Source: a virus. From it: 46,087 nt of DNA. The stretch is from the IMG/VR virus record IMGVR_UViG_3300033182_000744, positions 1-46,087 of that record. The stretch is one strand, 5' to 3'. Positions 42,053 through 46,087 of this stretch are shown in pieces. A model generated the notes under the pieces. It saw nothing but the letters and a program-made list of their open reading frames with translations, was not told the DNA's origin and searched no databases. Numbering within the stretch: position 1 is the stretch's first letter; every line of letters starts with the position of its first letter. The translations under genes were made by a program, and so were the position numbers.

Positions 42053-42357
42053 TAAAACGGTGGTTTGTCTACATCGTTGTCCATACCTTGATTGTCAAAG
42101 TACATAAGTGAATTGTTACTTGTCCATTGACCATCACCCCACGTGAAAGACGGTAAGTCTTCAACATTGATTTGGACTCGGGATTGAACGGGTGAGCCAG
42201 GTCGTCTACGATAAACGGTTTTTCCACCATCGGGTGATTCGTATATCCAACCATCAGCCCAATCAGTACCCGACATCAAGTCAATACGTTTTTTGAGTTG
42301 GTGTATCTCAATGGCTTGTTCAGAAATAATTTGTTTTAGTATTTTTACATTATCCAT
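42052..42357 (-). CDS. Hypothetical protein (101 aa), first gene of its operon
   Basis: An N-terminal helix (VKILKQIISEQAIEIHQLKK) leads into a segment DGWIYESPDGGKTVYRRRPG that I associate with small proteins of T4-like phages. It follows promoter 42383-42411. Function unknown. Confidence 0.65.
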   Translation of the reverse strand: MDNVKILKQIISEQAIEIHQLKKRIDLMSGTDWADGWIYESPDGGKTVYRRRPGSPVQSRVQINVEDLPSFTWGDGQWTSNNSLMYFDNQGMDNDVDKPPF

Positions 42358-42382
42358 AACTATATAGGTTTTGTTATACTAC

Positions 42383-42411
42383 AATATACACACAATACCC
42401 CCAATGGTCAA
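42383..42411 (-). promoter_or_regulatory. Sigma70-like promoter for the 42357 operon
   Basis: TTGACC (plus 42406-42411), 17-base spacer, TATATT (plus 42383-42388), followed by a short leader to the ATG at 42357. It would drive the run of small genes through DUF5672 to pspC. Confidence 0.72.
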
Positions 42412-42485
42412 ATAAAAAGAACAATACCCCCGTGTCCTACGAAAAAATTTTTGAGAGGGAGTTTTAAGCCCACTTACCTAACCAC

Positions 42486-43133
42486 TTAATCAGTAGTCAA
42501 CCGAAATACAATGGGTAAAGAAAATTGAACTCTAACGGGACGACCACGTTGTAGGCCAGGTACAAACCTAGCTTGTGATACCACACGAAGAGCTTCCTCA
42601 TCACACCCCCCACCAATACCACGTATCACTCTAGGGTTTTCTACCTCGCCTCGTTCATTGACAATAAACTGTATGGTCACTCTCCCCTCTATCCCAGCTC
42701 TTCGGGCCATTTCGGGATACCTGACCTGTCGTTGTAGTTGTCCAATACCACCGACTAGTTGGGGCATTTGTTCTACTACTACAAAGAACTCGGGTTCGGT
42801 GTCTTTGGGGGGAGGGGGAGGTGGTAATAATAATTCATCACCGAAATCAAGTTCTGAATCTAGTTCAATGATTTCGTCTTCAATAATTTCATCGTTGGGA
42901 ACTTCTATGGGTACGGGGGGACGAGGTGGTGGGGGTGGAGTTTCAATTTGTTTGGTCTGTATCACTTCTTCCATAACAATGGTTTCCTGAAAGGTAATAG
43001 GAGGTGGAGTTGGAGGAGCGGAGTATAGGTTAACTCGTACCAATACAATCATAATGGATAGTGAGGTTATCCAACCGATTTGTAGGTGGTGGAGATACCG
43101 TTGTCGTAAGTTAGCTTGTGGAGTTTTTTTCAT
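42486..43133 (-). CDS. tonB: Energy transducer TonB
   Basis: A 215-residue TonB: basic N-terminus, one membrane helix (residues 18-36, ITSLSIMIVLVRVNLYSA region), a periplasmic spacer with proline clusters (66-73 and 104-109) separated by an acidic stretch, and a C-terminal TonB domain (about 123-213) with YPEMARRAGIEGRVTIQFIV, CDEEALRVVSQARFVPGL and PVRVQFSLPIVFRL. This layout is standard for Bacteroidota TonB. TonB transmits proton-motive force from ExbB/ExbD to outer-membrane receptors; no ExbB or ExbD is seen here, so it would use host ones. ATG 43133 was chosen over a TTG at 43202 that lies inside the upstream gene. A likely partner receptor is encoded at 36771-39467. Confidence 0.94.
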   Translation of the reverse strand: MKKTPQANLRQRYLHHLQIGWITSLSIMIVLVRVNLYSAPPTPPPITFQETIVMEEVIQTKQIETPPPPPRPPVPIEVPNDEIIEDEIIELDSELDFGDELLLPPPPPPKDTEPEFFVVVEQMPQLVGGIGQLQRQVRYPEMARRAGIEGRVTIQFIVNERGEVENPRVIRGIGGGCDEEALRVVSQARFVPGLQRGRPVRVQFSLPIVFRLTTD

Positions 43134-43146
43134 AGTAGGTATAACC

Positions 43147-43683
43147 TTAAAAGTTTCCACCACTTCCAGCTCCACCCGAACCAAACTTTCCTTTACCACC
43201 AAAGTTTATTTTGGGGCGGCCAAGTTTGGTTTTTAACATTCCTTCCAATACACCAAAGATAAAATGAACTACTAGGGTAGCGACAAGCTCTACAACCGTA
43301 TAGGAGTTTTTAACCCACCACTCTTTTCCTTTCTTTAACAATGATTTTATCTTTTGATTTTCTGTCATAAATCCTTCGTTGAACTTACTACCTATTTTTT
43401 CTACTTTAATAATAGCGGTACGTAAGGTTTTACCGTCACGGGCTGATTGTAGAATCTGTATTACTTCACGAACAATTGGTTGTTTGTCTTTGGGTAGGTT
43501 TTTGGTGTTTCGGGATATGGATTGGATTAGTTCCCGTTTTATTTGTTCTATTACCCAATCTTCAATAACTCCAACTTTTTCACCCATTTCTATAATAGTA
43601 AGTAACTCTTTGAGTTCACTAAAGTTTTCGTTTATAGGTTGTGGAGTTATGTTAGCAAGTTTTTGTAGTCTTTGTTTATCCAT
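43147..43683 (-). CDS. Single-helix membrane protein upstream of TonB, unknown
   Basis: A 178-residue protein: a soluble helical N-terminal two thirds (MDKQRLQKLANITPQPINEN; DKQPIVREVIQILQSARDGK), one membrane helix near 127-147 (VVELVATLVVHFIFGVLEGM) and a short basic Gly-rich tail (GRPKINFGGKGKFGSGGAGS). It is not ExbB or ExbD. It precedes TonB by 13 bases, so the two are likely co-expressed and perhaps act together at the inner membrane. An AATATTTATAG box lies 26 bases before the ATG. Confidence 0.72.
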   Translation of the reverse strand: MDKQRLQKLANITPQPINENFSELKELLTIIEMGEKVGVIEDWVIEQIKRELIQSISRNTKNLPKDKQPIVREVIQILQSARDGKTLRTAIIKVEKIGSKFNEGFMTENQKIKSLLKKGKEWWVKNSYTVVELVATLVVHFIFGVLEGMLKTKLGRPKINFGGKGKFGSGGAGSGGNF

Positions 43684-43708
43684 TGTATCAGTTGTGTTTG
43701 TTGGTATG

Positions 43709-43720
43709 TCTATAAATATT
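43709..43720 (-). promoter_or_regulatory. ATATTTATA box before the TonB-operon gene
   Basis: Minus-strand AATATTTATAGA, 26 bases before the ATG at 43683. The distance suits a -10 element; no -35 is evident, as in gp55-type late promoters. Confidence 0.4.
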
Positions 43721-43823
43721 ATTTAATAAGGATTATCCTTTTATATAAAAAACCCTTTAAGGAGAAAAAATTGACCCCGTATTGAAAACGTACCCCCCAC
43801 CGCTGTAAGTCATTGTCTTTCAT
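43719..43823 (-). CDS. Possible small protein (34 aa)
   Basis: A 34-codon frame, MKDNDLQRWGVRFQYGVNFF then SLKGFLYKRIILIK. The composition (Trp/Arg/Phe with a basic hydrophobic end) is protein-like rather than random, but there is no clear ribosome site and it lies in a base-skewed gap. Low confidence. Confidence 0.3.
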   Translation of the reverse strand: MKDNDLQRWGVRFQYGVNFFSLKGFLYKRIILIK

Positions 43824-43949
43824 AGGGTTACGTAAAAGGGGGTTAGGGTATAGCGAACTCCCCCCTCCCTTATACTACAAAACCCCACTCTCCACCCCCC
43901 TTACAAGGTGACTAATGAGGTTAAGTAGCCATTATGAAATCACTTAGTA

Positions 43950-45137
43950 TTAGAACATTGGAATCTCACTCTCCTCTACTTGAGGTTGTGGGTCTTCCAC
44001 TTCACTTTCCATAGCGGATTGGAGTAGTTGTTTTAAGTAAGTCAATTCACTATCTACTCCACCTTCTGTTGAGTAGTTGGGATAGACTACGATGTCTAAC
44101 ACTTCTTCCATTGTAAAGCCATCATTGATTAGGCTTACCATCTCTATACTATGTCTAGTAGATAGGTTACGTTCTAGTGTTCCTTCGTCACTCTTTACAT
44201 CTTCTCTTACTAGGGATACTAGTTTAGCCACTGTATTTATTTTAGTGGGTTCTACGTCCGAAAAGATTTTGGAGAGTAACTCTATCTCACCTTCTTCGTC
44301 CAAGTAGTCCATATTGATGGTCACAAATCTATCTTGAAGAGCACGGTCAATCACTCGGGTGGATGTGTATTCCATCCCAATGTTAGCCGTCCCAATGAAT
44401 GTCACCGTAGGGTGGATGTTGATGATAGGAGAGTTGACCGATTCGTCTATTCTCAAATACCGTTGGTTGGGGTCTAACACACTCATCAGGATATTGAAGG
44501 CCTCAGGGTTAGCTCTACTCAACTCGTCCAACAAGATAATGGAGTTGGGTTGTTGAATAGCTTCTATGAACGGAGATTGAGAGAAGAACGTTCCCCGTGA
44601 TTGGTCAAAGTGAGTATTACCTATCAGTGTAGCTCTTGGGTCTTGTGTAGAACCTAAGTTGAAGATATGTAGTGGACGACCTAACGCCTCCGCTAACCAC
44701 TTGACCATCATAGTCTTACCACTTCCTGTTGGGCCACATACCAACATATTCTGTGACCTGATAACACTTCGGACTGCGTACTTCCAACGGAGTTCATCCA
44801 ATACTAGGGTAGATGGTTTCATACCGTAGGACTTTGTATGTATAAATTCTCGTATCTCTTCTGTCTCTTCAGATACTTCCAACGGTTTCTGTAACTCATT
44901 GGTGGGGTTGGACTTAGTGTGGTTAAAGAACATTTCCATATCCACTCGTCTCCATCCGTTGGAGGGTCTAGTAGAATCAAACTCTAACGCTTGTCCTGAT
45001 TCAACAGCCTTCTGTACGGTGATAGGACTAGGTGAGGGTTGGTCGGTTCCTGTCCGTTTATATGTCTGACCACTAGTGGATTCTAGCATATAACGGCCAG
45101 TTTCTGTTTGGAATGGTTTGTAGTATATAGTACTCAT
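43950..45137 (-). CDS. MoxR/CobS-like AAA+ ATPase
   Basis: A 395-residue AAA+ ATPase. After an ~100-residue leader domain, the ATPase has Walker A GPTGSGKT (135-142), Walker B ILLDELSRA (201-209), a sensor-1 FIGTANIG and an arginine-bearing RALQDRF. An acidic tail (EVEDPQPQVEESEIPMF) ends the protein. MoxR/CobS ATPases remodel target complexes with a VWA-domain partner; the VWA/HExxH protein at 26495-28438 is the obvious candidate. Homologues in T4-like cyanophages are named CobS, though a cobalamin role in phage is unproven. The leader contains the hairpin repeats 45161-45338 and the AAACCCTTACATTATG start element; no strong promoter was found directly upstream, so it may be read from 45686. 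Confidence 0.92.
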   Translation of the reverse strand: MSTIYYKPFQTETGRYMLESTSGQTYKRTGTDQPSPSPITVQKAVESGQALEFDSTRPSNGWRRVDMEMFFNHTKSNPTNELQKPLEVSEETEEIREFIHTKSYGMKPSTLVLDELRWKYAVRSVIRSQNMLVCGPTGSGKTMMVKWLAEALGRPLHIFNLGSTQDPRATLIGNTHFDQSRGTFFSQSPFIEAIQQPNSIILLDELSRANPEAFNILMSVLDPNQRYLRIDESVNSPIINIHPTVTFIGTANIGMEYTSTRVIDRALQDRFVTINMDYLDEEGEIELLSKIFSDVEPTKINTVAKLVSLVREDVKSDEGTLERNLSTRHSIEMVSLINDGFTMEEVLDIVVYPNYSTEGGVDSELTYLKQLLQSAMESEVEDPQPQVEESEIPMF

Positions 45138-45160
45138 AATGTAAGGGTTTAGTTTAAGAG

Positions 45161-45338
45161 TAAAAACACATAGTGACTTTCACATCACTATGGAACATTA
45201 ATTATGAAAATAATAACACTTAATCGTAAAACAATCTTAAAGGTTAAAAACACATAGTGCCTTTCACAACACTATGGAATGACTAATACAATGAATAAAA
45301 CAAATAAAAACACATAGTGCCTTTCACAACACTATGGA
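45161..45338 (-). repeat. Three tandem 34-base hairpin repeats in the MoxR leader
   Basis: Copies at 45161-45194, 45245-45278 and 45305-45338; the last two are identical and the first differs at two loop positions. Each holds CATAGTG and CACTATG arms (7-bp stem, 10-base loop CTTTCACA core), followed on the minus strand by GTGTTTTTA. Starts are 84 and 60 bases apart. On RNA they would give three hairpins each followed by a short U-run, like weak terminators or processing sites. They could also be DNA operators. Confidence 0.9.
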
Positions 45339-45378
45339 TGGAGACATCATCTATGAAAAAAACAAATAAAAAACAATC

Positions 45379-45624
45379 TTAAAGACCTGACCAAGTGTAT
45401 TCAGGTTGAAGAATTCCTCTCACACCTTCTCTGTCAATAGAGTCAAACTGACATTCACTTTCAAGTTGAAACAAATACTCAACAACAGCATCAGTAATTT
45501 GTTCTTTAGAAGCGATGGGGTAAATTCCATCGGACTCATTATAAAACTCATTACAGTAGTTGACAAACTCTAACACATCACTCTGTGAGTAATCGTGGTT
45601 GGGAGTGGAATATTTAATGTTCAT
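45379..45624 (-). CDS. Small acidic protein (81 aa)
   Basis: A soluble acidic protein (MNIKYSTPNHDYSQSDVLEF) ending GILQPEYTWSGL. It has its own sigma70-like promoter and the AAACCCTTACTATTATG start element. No family recognised; early-type by position and signals. Confidence 0.68.
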   Translation of the reverse strand: MNIKYSTPNHDYSQSDVLEFVNYCNEFYNESDGIYPIASKEQITDAVVEYLFQLESECQFDSIDREGVRGILQPEYTWSGL

Positions 45625-45662
45625 AATAGTAAGGGTTTGTTTATCATTAACTCAACACTTAT

Positions 45663-45691
45663 AAGATAGTCATTCTGAATATCAATGTCAA
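45663..45691 (-). promoter_or_regulatory. Sigma70-like promoter for the 45624 gene
   Basis: TTGACA (plus 45686-45691), 17-base spacer, TATCTT (plus 45663-45668), with extended -35 TTGACATTGAT. It may also supply the MoxR gene by reading through the hairpin repeats. Confidence 0.78.
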
Positions 45692-45709
45692 GTCTTTTTC
45701 AAACTTTTT

Positions 45710-45937
45710 TTAAAGATTTTCTAATTGTTTAAGTGGGTCAGTAAAATCAACACCAGCAATGGTAGGAGAGGATGTTGGTTCTTCACCGTAAGCCATATAG
45801 TAGTCTAGTATTTCAATCTTCTCTACAATCTCTTTCACTTGTTCAACTTTAGAAGGTTCGTAGTCTAGGACATATCTACGGAGCTCAATAAGTCCACAGA
45901 TTACATCACCGATAATAGAGTCATAAGATTTATTCAT
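45710..45937 (-). CDS. Small acidic protein (75 aa)
   Basis: A helical acidic protein (MNKSYDSIIGDVICGLIELR), with AGVDFTDPLKQLENL at the end. The AAACCCTTACTATTATG element overlaps the stop of the preceding 28-residue gene. No family recognised. Confidence 0.65.
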   Translation of the reverse strand: MNKSYDSIIGDVICGLIELRRYVLDYEPSKVEQVKEIVEKIEILDYYMAYGEEPTSSPTIAGVDFTDPLKQLENL

Positions 45938-45949
45938 AATAGTAAGGGT

Positions 45950-46036
45950 TTAGTTAATTGAAATTGTTTGGTAAGTTTCTCCACTTTCAGTCGTGTGAGT
46001 AGTAATAGTAATTGTTACATCATTTATAGTCATCAT
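45950..46036 (-). CDS. Very small protein (28 aa)
   Basis: A 28-codon frame, MMTINDVTITITTHTTESGE then TYQTISIN, a beta-like peptide. It has the start-proximal element (ACCCCTTACTATTATG) and a -10-like TATATT at 46069-46074; the -35 would lie past the right edge. The regulatory signals, more than the length, support it. Confidence 0.5.
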   Translation of the reverse strand: MMTINDVTITITTHTTESGETYQTISIN

Positions 46037-46068
46037 AATAGTAAGGGGTTCGTTAACATTACATCTAT

Positions 46069-46074
46069 AATATA
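46069..46074 (-). promoter_or_regulatory. -10 element of a promoter cut by the window edge
   Basis: TATATT followed by ATAG on the minus strand, at the distance from the start codon seen for the other early-type promoters. The -35 is expected just beyond 46087, so it cannot be checked here. Confidence 0.45.
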
Positions 46075-46087
46075 GGTATTCTGAAAA

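Larger units (their letters stand above)
43684..43949. other. 266-bp gap with G/C homopolymer tracts
   Basis: Between the MoxR stop and the 178-residue gene. On the plus strand it carries several C or G runs of 4-6 (for example 43795-43799 and 43861-43866), unlike the AT-rich rest of the window. It contains a 34-codon frame (43719-43823) and an AATATTTATA box at 43709-43720. I see no convincing terminator. It could be a regulatory leader or a structured RNA. Confidence 0.5.

Noticed and set aside
43147-43683. ExbB or ExbD partner of the phage TonB
   Set aside because: The single membrane helix lies near the C-terminus and neither ExbB nor ExbD motifs are present; only the adjacency suggests a link.
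43950-45137. Role in cobalamin biosynthesis (CobS)
   Set aside because: Homology to CobS is at the level of the AAA+ family. No other cobalamin gene is present and the VWA partner points to a MoxR-type system, so I did not assign that function or symbol.
45161-45338. Possible small CRISPR array
   Set aside because: Three repeats with unequal spacing (84 and 60 bases between starts), spacers of 50 and 26 bases, and no cas genes; the repeats are better explained as hairpins.

Overview
The window is part of the genome of a large T4-like (tevenvirus-type) tailed phage that very probably infects a marine Bacteroidota bacterium. The phage assignment rests on a baseplate and tail cluster (gp6-like wedge, gp25-like wedge, gp5-like hub), a gp55-like late sigma factor, a gp47/gp46-type recombination nuclease, a DnaG-type primase, and phage nucleotide-metabolism genes (NrdA, NrdB, ThyA, MazG, Hsp20). 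The host inference comes from an intact TonB-dependent receptor with an N-terminal carboxypeptidase-regulatory-like domain, a Bacteroidota-style TonB, a GCTD..A.NYNP.A..DDG.C motif in a tail protein, and an NrdB carrying its own ATP-cone as described in the marine flavobacterium Leeuwenhoekiella. All supported protein genes and the tRNA lie on the minus strand, so transcription runs right to left.

Layout, in the direction of transcription from right to left. About 46.0-43.9 kb: small early-type genes, an array of three hairpin repeats and a MoxR/CobS-like AAA+ ATPase. About 43.7-36.2 kb: an envelope-directed accessory island with a TonB, a DUF5672-like putative glycosyltransferase, several tiny membrane proteins, a PspC-domain protein, a YwqK/MORN-like exported protein, a full-length TonB-dependent receptor with its own promoter, operator-like palindrome and terminator, and a lipoprotein. 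About 36.1-28.7 kb: nucleotide metabolism (DUF1599, MazG, NrdB, NrdA, ThyA), a GT-B glycosyltransferase, several small proteins and tRNA-Glu. About 28.5-22.0 kb: a metalloprotease-motif/VWA protein that probably partners the AAA+ ATPase, many short overlapping unknown genes, an HD hydrolase, Hsp20, a coiled-coil membrane protein and a membrane-anchored 3D-domain protein (possible lysis enzyme). About 22.0-4.6 kb: a small membrane protein, the late sigma factor, then hub, wedge, tail and fibre structural genes, including a 1586-residue protein. About 4.6-0 kb: a GIY-YIG nuclease, a NodU/CmcH-type carbamoyltransferase, primase, and a fused SbcD-SbcC protein running off the left edge.

Two promoter-like patterns appear. 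Accessory genes right of 28 kb repeatedly carry a sigma70-like site with an exact 17-base spacer (TTGACATTRAT-type -35, TATCTT or TATATT -10). Several genes, many of them structural, instead have an AT-rich ATATTTATA box just upstream. A second repeated signal, AAACCCTTACTATTATG, sits directly on the start codon of several genes in the right part of the window.

The most unusual content is the phage-encoded TonB plus TonB-dependent receptor, with the receptor under an apparently dedicated promoter/operator, inside an island of other envelope proteins. This suggests that the phage changes outer-membrane transport or receptor identity during infection. Capsid, portal, terminase, tail tube/sheath and DNA polymerase genes are not in the window, so this is only part of the genome.
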